From DASVWZ01 sp036392935 (GTDB lineage: Bacteria > Acidobacteriota > Terriglobia > Terriglobales > Acidobacteriaceae): DNA of 64,000 nucleotides. Below, in pieces: positions 33,190-40,525 of this stretch. Positions within the stretch are counted from its first letter, which is position 1, and each line of letters begins with the position of its first letter. Position numbers and translations under genes: made by a program. Below the pieces are notes generated by a model. That model ran no database searches, had not been told where the DNA came from, and worked only from the letters and a program-made list of their open reading frames with translations. The stretch is taken from positions 17,080 through 81,079 of the forward strand of contig DASVWZ010000322.1 of NCBI GenBank assembly GCA_036392935.1, given 5' to 3'.

Positions 33190-34034
33190 CCAAACATCAG
33201 CCACGACTGATTGGCTACCCAATCCGGGTAGAGCGCCGTCATCTGGTCGAACAGTTCCTGGTCAGACTTTGCGGTTCTCTGCAGCCGGTCGAAGTCCTCG
33301 AGGTAGCGCTTGGTTTCCTGGATCGTCGACGGAGAATCGGGCGCGCCCGTCTTCTTGTGGCCGGCGACGACCATCGTCGGGTTCAGCGCAGCTAACCGGT
33401 CGAGCGCTGCGATCCAATTCTTTCGGCTCTCGGGCGTGGTGTCCCCGACGTACATGCGGCATTGGTTGTACACAACATCGCCGGCAACAATCAGGCCGAT
33501 CGATGGAACGTAGAGAGATGTTGAATCGGGGCTATCGGTGCGGCCCTGCTCAATGATGCGCAGTTCGTTGCCTTCGAGTGTAAACGCGCCTTGCTCGTAG
33601 GGCTCAGGCTGAACCAACTTGGTTGGCACTTGCTCAGGAAACATCCGCTTTGCCAGGCGCTCCACGGTAGGAGTGAAAGACATCTGCATGGCGTTCAGCG
33701 TCTTGGGGGTTGCGATGGCGCGAGCGGCTGGAAAACGGTCGAGCAGAACGCTCAAACCGTAGAAGTGGTCGAAATGGGCGTGGGTTATATAGATGGTCTC
33801 CAGGTTGCGGTTGTGCAGAGCAATCCAATCTGCGAGGGCGTTGGCCTCGGCCACTGTTCCCATTGCGTCCACCAGCACCGCGTCATATTCGCCGAAGATT
33901 AATGTCGACGTAATCGGGTCAAAGCCCAGCGCTTCACCGAAGGCCTTCGGCCGCTCGCCGACCATCGCCTTTCCCGGGGCGGTAAAAACGTTCACACCGA
34001 GTGAGGCCTGCTTCGATCCATTTGTGCTGTTCAT
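33174..34034 (-). CDS. Metallo-beta-lactamase-fold hydrolase
   Basis: From the ATG at 34034, preceded by AAAGGAGTCC, the protein has 286 residues. The core is YITHAHFDHFYGLSVLLDRF with the HxHxDH metal site, later IGLIVAGDVVYNQCRMYVGD with the Asp and ending TMVVAGHKKTGAPDSPSTIQ with the third His. This is the MBL glyoxalase-II/quorum-lactonase-like branch. Two zinc ions would be bound; substrate unknown. A longer in-frame start at 34094 is less likely given the ribosome site. The gene is convergent with the repeat-encoded exported gene. Confidence 0.88.
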   Translation of the reverse strand: MNSTNGSKQASLGVNVFTAPGKAMVGERPKAFGEALGFDPITSTLIFGEYDAVLVDAMGTVAEANALADWIALHNRNLETIYITHAHFDHFYGLSVLLDRFPAARAIATPKTLNAMQMSFTPTVERLAKRMFPEQVPTKLVQPEPYEQGAFTLEGNELRIIEQGRTDSPDSTSLYVPSIGLIVAGDVVYNQCRMYVGDTTPESRKNWIAALDRLAALNPTMVVAGHKKTGAPDSPSTIQETKRYLEDFDRLQRTAKSDQELFDQMTALYPDWVANQSWLMFGFPAA

Positions 34035-34347
34035 TTGGACTCCTTTCGATGTCAGAGCGAGCGACTGTTTAAGGCAAGTTTGGCGGAAGAGCAACGAGAA
34101 GCGATCGGTGAGACAGAGGTATCAAACGATACCCAAGCCTCCGCTGAAATGTACGCTCCGGGACTAGGCTAGGTCAATTCGCGGAACCGCAGGCAGTTCC
34201 ATGGGCCTGGTTGACTGGCGGAGAGGGTGGGATTTGACCTTGAGGCGTTCACGCGGCGTCTGCGCCGCGTGCCGAAATCCTGATCCGCGCTCTTGCAGCG
34301 AAGGATCTTGTATCAAACACCCCAGCGAATTGGACTGGAAGCCACTC
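34035..34347. other. Non-coding region with a REP-like palindrome and tRNA remnant
   Basis: This stretch carries no gene that I support. CACGCGGCG-TCTG-CGCCGCGTG (34250-34271) is a strong palindrome. The tRNA-Ser-like 22-mer 34216-34237 lies next to it. The rest shows nothing recognisable. Confidence 0.45.
34216..34237 (-). other. Remnant of a tRNA-Ser 3' end
   Basis: The reverse complement reads TCAAATCCCACCCTCTCCGC plus CA. From memory this matches the T-loop, T-stem 3' arm, acceptor arm and CCA of bacterial tRNA-Ser with one change (usually TCGAATCCC). The 5' half of a tRNA is absent: the expected T-stem partner GTGGG and a CGGAGAG acceptor arm cannot be found within 100 bases upstream. 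It may be an old integration-site fragment, about 1.2 kb from the recombinase. Confidence 0.45.
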
Positions 34348-34818
34348 CTAGCGAATCGGACAAGAGCTTGCAACCTCGTCGGTAGGGTTAGCGATCAAAA
34401 CAGTATCCAAGGTACAGGTACGCGACGAACAATCCAACCTTTCCGCCTGTTTGAATGCCCTGCTTGGAGACAATAACAAACGATATTCCCCGCGTTTGAC
34501 TGTTCCGAGGTTGAACTTGCCATCAGCATCCGTTGAGAATCTCCCAACGCTCTCCTGCTTAGATTCCGAAACGAAGCGCCTGAGCTCTATCGGAGAGTTC
34601 TCGAAAGGTGCCTTCGTTTGATCGGTGATACGGCCCTGGAGGGTCGAATTCCTTGTCAGAACGAGATTAGCCCGCAACGGCTCAACAGAAGCGCAGTACT
34701 CCGGGCTCCCCGGTGAAAATCCAGCGTTCCGGCTCTGCCCAATTACTACGACCTGGCTGCGCAATGTGGCGATGGGCATCACGAACAGCGCCAAAGCTGC
34801 GACGAGCCGATATTTCAT
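34348..34818 (-). CDS. Secreted protein with carboxypeptidase-regulatory-like domain
   Basis: The 156-residue product has a signal peptide (YRLVAALALFVMPIATLRSQ) and one beta-sandwich domain: LVLTRNSTLQGRITDQTKAP, FSTDADGKFNLGTVKRGEYR and LLLSPSRAFKQAERLDC. This is the carboxypeptidase-regulatory type. The C-terminus has paired Cys (CSSRTC). It is the last chromosomal-looking gene before the recombinase island. Role unknown. Confidence 0.65.
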   Translation of the reverse strand: MKYRLVAALALFVMPIATLRSQVVVIGQSRNAGFSPGSPEYCASVEPLRANLVLTRNSTLQGRITDQTKAPFENSPIELRRFVSESKQESVGRFSTDADGKFNLGTVKRGEYRLLLSPSRAFKQAERLDCSSRTCTLDTVLIANPTDEVASSCPIR

Positions 34819-34866
34819 AAGGGAATCTGGCGGAGCGGACAGTCCGGTGCGAACTCGTCTCTTGGC

Positions 34867-35039
34867 AATTCCCTGCTAACAGGGAAATTTACAGGGAATT
34901 TGCGGAATTTTGGGTTCAAGAACCCGCTCCAGTCTCTCTAATCTGCTGATTCTACTGGGCGAATTTCCTGAATTCCCTAAAAACGGAACAGGGAATTATT
35001 TTTCACTATCAGGGAATCACTACGCGGTTTCAGGGAATC
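34867..35039. repeat. Cluster of CAGGGAATT-type repeats (recombinase-site-like)
   Basis: Five direct copies start with CAGGGAA: 34880, 34892, 34989, 35010 and 35031; two inverted partners, AATTCCCTG (34867-34875) and AATTCCCT (34971-34978), lie between them. The first pair makes an inverted repeat with a four-base loop (34867-34886). The cluster lies 360 bases beyond the recombinase stop, where one boundary of the mobile element would be expected. The rest of 34819-35398 contains no gene that I support. Confidence 0.6.
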
Positions 35040-35398
35040 CGCGAAAAAGAACAGGCGGTGGGAAATGATACCCCGTCGGGCAAACGAAGGCTGTCGGTGG
35101 TGAATGATTGAAGAGAGGTGATATGCCGTCGAGTGTGCGCATTTCGGAGCGAAAAGCTAGCGCAAGAAGCAACTCCCGGACCTGATGGGTGAGGCTGGGA
35201 CTAATCGTGAAAACGCCCACCGTCGGTTTTTAGAACGATGCTCGTGCTCACAAACTTCGTTTGTCGAGCCCAAACCCAGCGAAGGGTCGACAGGGGAACC
35301 ACCTCATGCTAGCGATTACTCCCGATTCGTGTTAGGGACACGAAATCCCAGTTGCCGACGTTGTTCCTCCCAACTTAAAGAGAACCCCTTGGAGAGCC

Positions 35399-36919
35399 TC
35401 ATGAAGGTGAGGTCGGGGGCTGGCGACCGTCCAAAATGGCGTCGACGATATCTGGTGCTAGTCGAGCACAACGAAATACCCGGCTAACGTACGTCTTCGT
35501 CAGCCCCGTGCGACGTGAGATTGATGCGGGACCATTCACCACGCCGTCAAGCATCCATTGATACCATTCGTGGGATCGCACCACCGCTTTCACCAAGGCG
35601 GGCTCGACTCGGTTGCGGGCCTCGATTCCGTTGCACGGCGGCACCACCAACCGCATTCCCAATCCACACCGTTTCAGCTCTGCATCCACCCGGAGACGAA
35701 TTAGGCCTTCAGGGTCAGGATGGACTGGTTTGGGGACTGCGTCCTCCCCGGGAGCCACTTCCCTACCCAGGATCATCTCGCGGAGTTTGCGTCTGTGCAC
35801 CACAAGCTCAATTGAGTCGTCGTGCAAAATAACGCGATGAACAATGGACGATAGCAATACGCGAACCTCGGAAGGCTGCATCGACTTCCATCGGCCAACC
35901 AGTCGCTCCGCCCCGCGCATAAGGCCCTGAATCGTCACAACACGGTCGTCTAGGCTCGCCAATTCATTCATGATGTCGTTCTTGGAGCCTAGAAAGCTAT
36001 GCAGTCGATCGATCACACAACGCTCGGTATCCTCAGCAGGTACGCGAGCGCGTTCAATACGTTGATCCGGATCGGCCTGAATTCTTGCTTGCGAAACGTA
36101 GTATCGATATCGCTTTTTCTTCTTCATCACATGGAAGGGCGTGTAACGGATTCCGTGCTGGTCCTCTAATAGGCCGGTCAGCAGGCTCGGTGACTTGCCG
36201 TTCAGCCCTCGACGTTGACCGTTAATGTGGCGGGCGAGTTGGGTTTTCACTTTCTCCCACAGGTCGGCGGCCACGATGCCGTCGTGCAATCCCGGGTACC
36301 AGGTATCCTTGTGCCGTATGTCGCCTCGATATAAGCGATTCCGTAGAATGGCATAAAGCGCTCCTCGCGAGAATCGTTTCCCGCCGATTCGATTCCCGTC
36401 TCGTGTCACCCAGCTCTTACTTCTAGTCCCCTCTTCCTCCAGTCGTTGGCGTAGCTTCGCCACACATCCCAGTTCGAGATACAAACGATAGATGCGATTC
36501 ACAACCTTGGCCTCCTCAGGGTCCGGAAGCAATTTCCTTCCCTCCAGCCGGTAACCGAGCGGCACCAGCCCTCCCATCCATATCCCTTTCCTTTTCGAGG
36601 CGGCGATCTTGTCCCGAATCCGCTCTCCGGTTACCTCGCGCTCAAACTGTGCAAATGACAACAAGACATTCAGCGTTAGCCTGCCCATGGAACATGTCGT
36701 GTTGAACTGCTGCGTAACCGAAACAAAGGACACGGCTTTCACGTCCAGTGCTTCAATGATTTTGGCAAAATCGGCCAAGCTGCGTGTCAGGCGATCGACC
36801 TTGTAGACGACGATTACTTCGATCTGGCCACGGCCCACATCTTCAAGAAGTCGCTTCAAGGCCGGCCGGTCCATGTTCGCACCGGTGTAACCGCCGTCAT
36901 CGTACTGGGTAGCAATCAC
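35399..36919 (-). CDS. Large serine recombinase (catalytic N-terminus extends upstream in same frame)
   Basis: From GTG 36919 the 506 residues include the resolvase domain after the active-site strand (DGGYTGANMDRPALKRLLED, VIVVYKVDRLTRSLADFAKI), the recombinase domain with a Cys-poor region, and C-terminal RTGLTKTYVSRVFRCARLAP as an HTH. The missing N-terminus is encoded in the same frame further upstream: TLRCAVYTRKSSEEGLEQSF, with the catalytic Ser, at about 37049-36990, then SLHAQREACEAYIISQRHEGW. No ATG, GTG or TTG opens that part before the in-frame stop at 37187-37189. The protein therefore depends on a non-standard start, a -1 frameshift from the overlapping upstream gene, or is a decayed pseudogene. 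Serine recombinases of this size move integrative elements and do site-specific exchange. The GTG overlaps the upstream stop by four bases. Confidence 0.8.
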   Translation of the reverse strand: MIATQYDDGGYTGANMDRPALKRLLEDVGRGQIEVIVVYKVDRLTRSLADFAKIIEALDVKAVSFVSVTQQFNTTCSMGRLTLNVLLSFAQFEREVTGERIRDKIAASKRKGIWMGGLVPLGYRLEGRKLLPDPEEAKVVNRIYRLYLELGCVAKLRQRLEEEGTRSKSWVTRDGNRIGGKRFSRGALYAILRNRLYRGDIRHKDTWYPGLHDGIVAADLWEKVKTQLARHINGQRRGLNGKSPSLLTGLLEDQHGIRYTPFHVMKKKKRYRYYVSQARIQADPDQRIERARVPAEDTERCVIDRLHSFLGSKNDIMNELASLDDRVVTIQGLMRGAERLVGRWKSMQPSEVRVLLSSIVHRVILHDDSIELVVHRRKLREMILGREVAPGEDAVPKPVHPDPEGLIRLRVDAELKRCGLGMRLVVPPCNGIEARNRVEPALVKAVVRSHEWYQWMLDGVVNGPASISRRTGLTKTYVSRVFRCARLAPDIVDAILDGRQPPTSPS

Positions 36920-37551
36920 TTTCCAGCCTTCGTGTCTTTGGCTGATGATGTAGGCTTCGCAAGCTTCGCGCTGTGCATGCAGTGAGTTGAAGGATTGCTC
37001 AAGACCTTCTTCTGACGACTTGCGCGTATAAACCGCACAGCGAAGCGTCTTGATGGACGAGCTGATGCCTGTTTCCCGTTCTGCTTCCCTACCGGCTTGA
37101 AATTCCTTTGATCTTCGGATCTCCGGGGTCTCAGTCCAAAAAAGCGTGGGCCGGACCAGTGCGTGCCGGTGATGAGACTGGCGATTTCAGAGAGGCTCTC
37201 GTAACGATGGTCTTTGTACAGGAACCCGTTTTCGGCGACTTGGACAGTGTGGGTCTGGCCGCGCCATTCCCGGATGAGGCGTGTGCCTTGCTGGATGTGG
37301 TCGGAGGAAGGCGGCTGGCGGCGAGTATGGGTTAAGTCGGACGCCTGCTTCAGCCGTTGGCTAACATCGCGGGAACGGTTGCCGTTCCCGTTCTCGTTCT
37401 GCTGATCCCTATGAATAAGGATTGGGATCATGAGATCCCGGCGCAGAGAAGCTGCCGGAGGTTTTCCGAATGCTGTTTTCCATTCTTTTACGAGGGCAGC
37501 GGAATTGAGGGTCCTCAACCATTGCAAGCGTTCGTCAACCGAGCTGGGCAT
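36916..37551 (-). CDS. DUF2924-type protein of the recombinase island
   Basis: The 211-residue frame begins MPSSVDERLQWLRTLNSAAL after an AGGAG site. Its middle part, GTRLIREWRGQTHTVQVAEN then GFLYKDHRYESLSEIASLIT and GTHWSGPRFFGLRPRRS, is the typical ending of DUF2924 proteins, which often precede serine recombinases in mobile islands. The last approximately 55 codons are read in a different frame of the recombinase N-terminal coding region, and look like non-coding sequence (many Ser/Lys/Arg). A run CTTTTTTGG (about 37136-37144, reverse strand) lies where a -1 slip would enter the recombinase frame. Function of DUF2924 unknown. Confidence 0.72.
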   Translation of the reverse strand: MPSSVDERLQWLRTLNSAALVKEWKTAFGKPPAASLRRDLMIPILIHRDQQNENGNGNRSRDVSQRLKQASDLTHTRRQPPSSDHIQQGTRLIREWRGQTHTVQVAENGFLYKDHRYESLSEIASLITGTHWSGPRFFGLRPRRSEDQRNFKPVGKQNGKQASARPSRRFAVRFIRASRQKKVLSNPSTHCMHSAKLAKPTSSAKDTKAGK

Positions 37552-37708
37552 GTATTGTCTCCTGGAACAGCTATGAACATTGCCGCTCTGCTCCGGCGAA
37601 CAGTCAAGTCCTTATGGAGACCGGCGAAGATCTAGCGATGGTCGCACGCTCAAAGTTCCCAGGTTCGGGGGGCACGGAAAACGGGGGCGCCGAAAAGCTC
37701 ATGATGGC

Positions 37709-37957
37709 TCACCCACTGCCGTAGAAGCCATCGACCTCGATGCCCCATTCCTTCAGCAGCCATTCTGGAATGTAAAACTGATTTCGGTGACGTTCACACC
37801 AACTTCGAAGGCGGGGTGATTCGACGTACTCTCCCTGCCGCAACCCGAGCTTCTTGACGTGCATCTCGAACTCTGTGAGGGTGTCGGGAGATCGCACAGC
37901 AACAGGCTTTCCCCAATCTGGATTCCCGCGTCTCCGCCGCTGTTCGCTTTCGGACAT
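37709..37957 (-). CDS. Small recombinase-island protein
   Basis: The 82-residue product ends YIPEWLLKEWGIEVDGFYGSG and contains EFEMHVKKLGLRQGEYVESP and LRSWCERHRNQF. Proteins with this WC...YVPEWLL...WG layout are often encoded beside DUF2924 and large serine recombinases. No enzyme motif is present. It lies 158 bases upstream of the DUF2924-type gene on the same strand. Function unknown. Confidence 0.6.
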   Translation of the reverse strand: MSESEQRRRRGNPDWGKPVAVRSPDTLTEFEMHVKKLGLRQGEYVESPRLRSWCERHRNQFYIPEWLLKEWGIEVDGFYGSG

Positions 37958-38071
37958 GAGCGCCGCAATTCTACACCCCTCGGGTAACCGTTCCTAACTG
38001 CTCCAAGCCGGTGAGCAATGTGGAGATCCTTCGCGAATCAAAGGTTTTCGGAACAAACGGAGTGCGATGAA

Positions 38072-38353
38072 CTAGCGCGGCTTCTGGCGAGAGCCATGGG
38101 CGATCCGTGTCTCTAGCCTGTCGAATCCTGCCTGCATAAGGAGAACGGCGCTCACTATCATGACTGGAAGGCCGACCTCTAGAAGATGGCTGATTAGGAT
38201 TAAATTACGCTCGGCGCAGGCCAACAGTCCAATGCCGGCAGTAATAGCACAGTAATGGCACTCTGCGCACTGGACAAGATATGCAGATGGTCGTTTCTCT
38301 TGTTCGCCCCAATCGGAGTAATTGTGCGTGAAGCCTGGCGACGGTCTCAGCAA
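38072..38353 (-). CDS. Doubtful small membrane protein
   Basis: A 93-residue frame beginning at TTG has a Cys pair (LVQCAECHYCAITAGIG) and a hydrophobic helix (LEVGLPVMIVSAVLLMQAGF). No family, ribosome site or neighbour supports it strongly. If real it is a small membrane protein within the island; it may be a remnant. Confidence 0.3.
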   Translation of the reverse strand: MLRPSPGFTHNYSDWGEQEKRPSAYLVQCAECHYCAITAGIGLLACAERNLILISHLLEVGLPVMIVSAVLLMQAGFDRLETRIAHGSRQKPR

Positions 38354-38432
38354 GAGGGAGTATGACCAAGCGCCGAAGTCACAGACTTAACTTTGCAACC
38401 GCCGCCTACAGGTCCCTCGATGCGATGGCTGA

Positions 38433-38468
38433 AGGTGGCAGGCGTGTGGGAGGTGGCAGGCATGTGGA
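38433..38468. repeat. 18-bp direct tandem repeat near the island edge
   Basis: Two adjacent copies of an 18-base unit, GGTGGCAGGCGTGTGGGA (38433-38450) and GGTGGCAGGCATGTGGAA (38451-38468), differ at two positions. They lie 109 bases before the end of the amidotransferase gene, at the presumed far edge of the recombinase island, and resemble no part of the CAGGGAATT cluster. Confidence 0.6.
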
Positions 38469-38576
38469 AGGATACGATTAAAGCATCAGGCTCCCCAAAT
38501 CGTGCTTAGCCTTCACATCCGGTTTCTAGCTCGCGGGGCTTTGGCAAGGATAACCGGGCTTGAACACTGCTTGATT

Positions 38577-40523
38577 TTAGGACATTGTATGGACGAATCG
38601 AGCAAACGTCGAAGTGTCTCCGCGGGGTGTGGCTTCGCCGCCGTCGATGAAGACTCTCTGCCAGAGTTCCAGGTTGAGCAGACGCCAAATGCGGGTGCTG
38701 TGGTCGCGATGTCCGGCTCGATGTTCGGCGAGCAGGGCACGGATTGCCTCATCTTTGAAGAGGCCCCGGGAACGAGCACGTTGCGACAGAAGAATCGACT
38801 CGATGTTGGGCAGTTCTGCTGCCAGCCAACTCGCCCATGGTGTGGGAAATCCCATTTTTCGACGATGGATAATGGAAGCGGGCAGAAGATCGGAAGCAGC
38901 AGCTTTGAGAATCGACTTTCCGGTAAGGCCGTTAATCGAATACGCTACGGGGATTTCGGCGGTGAATTCGACCAGTTTGTGATCAAGAAAAGGCACCCTG
39001 CTTTCAAGCGATGCAGCCATGCTCATCTGGTCTTGCTTCATGAGAAGTTCAACAAGGTACGTCTTGATGTCGACGTAGAGAAGTCGATGCAGCAGGTCTC
39101 CCGTCGATTTGTCCCAGTAGCGCAGAGGTCCGGCATAAGCGTCTCCTGTCGAGGATACCTGACCATTGAGCATCAGGGATTGGTCTTTGGCGGAGAATGC
39201 CGAGTAGAAGTTATCGAAGTAAAAAGATGACCACTCTCCGCCGTTGCGGGCTAAGAATGTGTGAGCCAGCTTACGATGAATTCCGGCGGGTAGGGGGCTG
39301 CGATCAATTCCCTTCCGTACCAGGCCGCGGATCAATGCTGGCGTGAGCGCACGATAAACCGAATCCATTTGAACGTTTCGGAGGGTCCAGGGATAGCGTG
39401 CATAACCGGCCAATGTCTCGTCGCTACCTTCGCCGGTAAGGACAACTTTGACAGACTCGCGGGCCAGCTTTGCGACGGAGTACAGCGAGACGCTCGAGGG
39501 CCAAGCGATTGGCTCATCCTCATACCAGATGAGCTGAGGAAGTACCTCGAAAAATCCTTCTCGCCCGATCCGAACTTCGTGGTGACTCGACCCGATATGC
39601 TCGGCAACCTGGCGCGCGCTCGGCAACTCACTGAAGGCGCTTTCAGCGTAGCCAACGGAAAAGGTTTCGATCTGACGCCCGGAAATCTTGGCAGTGAGTG
39701 CGGCAATGACACTCGAGTCGAGGCCTCCGCTAAGAAAGACACCCAAGGGAACATCGCTCATCAAGTGCGACGACACGGATTCTTCCAGCATTTCGCGGTA
39801 TTTGCCAACGTAGAATGCCTTAGGTCGTGAGGTCCCGACATCTGCGATCGGCAGATCCCAATATTGATGGATCGCCAGGTTGTCGTCTTCCCCAAGTTTC
39901 AGCGTATGCCCCGGAAGCAGGTTATGAACACCAGAAAACATGGTTTCTGGTCCGGTGACATAGCCAAAAGCAAGATACTCGGCTAGGGTGCTTCGATTGA
40001 ATGTCGGCTGAACGCCCGGGTAGGACAAAATTGACTTGATCTCTGAGGCAAACAGAAAAGTCCCATTGTTGTGCCAATAATAAAGAGGTTTGATTCCTAA
40101 CCTGTCACGAGCAATGAATAACCGCCGAGCCAGTTTGTCCCAGATTGCAAAGGCAAACATGCCTCGGAGATGATTCACGCAATCGGTGCCATACTCTTCG
40201 TAGAGATGAAGAATGGTTTCAGTGTCGCTCCTGGTACGATAACGATGACCGCGCGCCTGAAGGTCGGCGCGCAGCTCGCGGTGGTTATAGATTTCGCCGT
40301 TGTAAACGAGCCAGAGATTCTCGTCTTCGTTGGCTATGGGTTGGCGACCAGTTTGAACGTCGACGATGCTGAGACGCCGCATGGCGAGACCGACGTTGCC
40401 TTCGACAAAAAAACCCTCGTCGTCAGGACCGCGATGCGCGATACGAGCGTTCATCGCTGTGAGGACTGCGGAATCGACTCGCGGGTCATTGTCGGTGTAA
40501 TAAATGCCGCAGATTCCACACAT
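38577..40523 (-). CDS. asnB: Asparagine-synthase-type amidotransferase (copy 1, EPS locus)
   Basis: Starting at ATG 40523, the protein of 648 residues has the nucleophile Cys2 (MCGICGIYYTDN), a glutaminase domain with VNAYRGPDDEG-type loop (AHRGPDDEGFFVEGN) and a synthetase domain with the P-loop VFLSGGLDSSVIAAL. It uses glutamine and ATP to amidate a carboxylate. In exopolysaccharide loci such paralogues are thought to amidate sugar or other acids rather than make free asparagine; that is inference. The ATG follows the heparinase-like stop by two bases, so the genes are translated together. A second, diverged copy lies at 48415-50382. It is the last gene of the run, next to the mobile island. 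Confidence 0.88.
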   Translation of the reverse strand: MCGICGIYYTDNDPRVDSAVLTAMNARIAHRGPDDEGFFVEGNVGLAMRRLSIVDVQTGRQPIANEDENLWLVYNGEIYNHRELRADLQARGHRYRTRSDTETILHLYEEYGTDCVNHLRGMFAFAIWDKLARRLFIARDRLGIKPLYYWHNNGTFLFASEIKSILSYPGVQPTFNRSTLAEYLAFGYVTGPETMFSGVHNLLPGHTLKLGEDDNLAIHQYWDLPIADVGTSRPKAFYVGKYREMLEESVSSHLMSDVPLGVFLSGGLDSSVIAALTAKISGRQIETFSVGYAESAFSELPSARQVAEHIGSSHHEVRIGREGFFEVLPQLIWYEDEPIAWPSSVSLYSVAKLARESVKVVLTGEGSDETLAGYARYPWTLRNVQMDSVYRALTPALIRGLVRKGIDRSPLPAGIHRKLAHTFLARNGGEWSSFYFDNFYSAFSAKDQSLMLNGQVSSTGDAYAGPLRYWDKSTGDLLHRLLYVDIKTYLVELLMKQDQMSMAASLESRVPFLDHKLVEFTAEIPVAYSINGLTGKSILKAAASDLLPASIIHRRKMGFPTPWASWLAAELPNIESILLSQRARSRGLFKDEAIRALLAEHRAGHRDHSTRIWRLLNLELWQRVFIDGGEATPRGDTSTFARFVHTMS

Positions 40524-40525
40524 GG

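Noticed and set aside
34212..34310. Complete tRNA-Ser gene
   Set aside because: Only the 3' end is present; no 5' acceptor arm or anticodon arm can be folded from the upstream bases.
34164..34373. Small minus-strand frame over the tRNA-like remnant and palindrome
   Set aside because: It runs through palindromic and tRNA-like sequence and the translation is low quality; the region is better read as non-coding.
38577..40523. Idea that copy 1 makes free asparagine as a housekeeping enzyme
   Set aside because: Position within the EPS locus and presence of a diverged second copy argue for amidation of a polymer component, although this is inference and not excluded.
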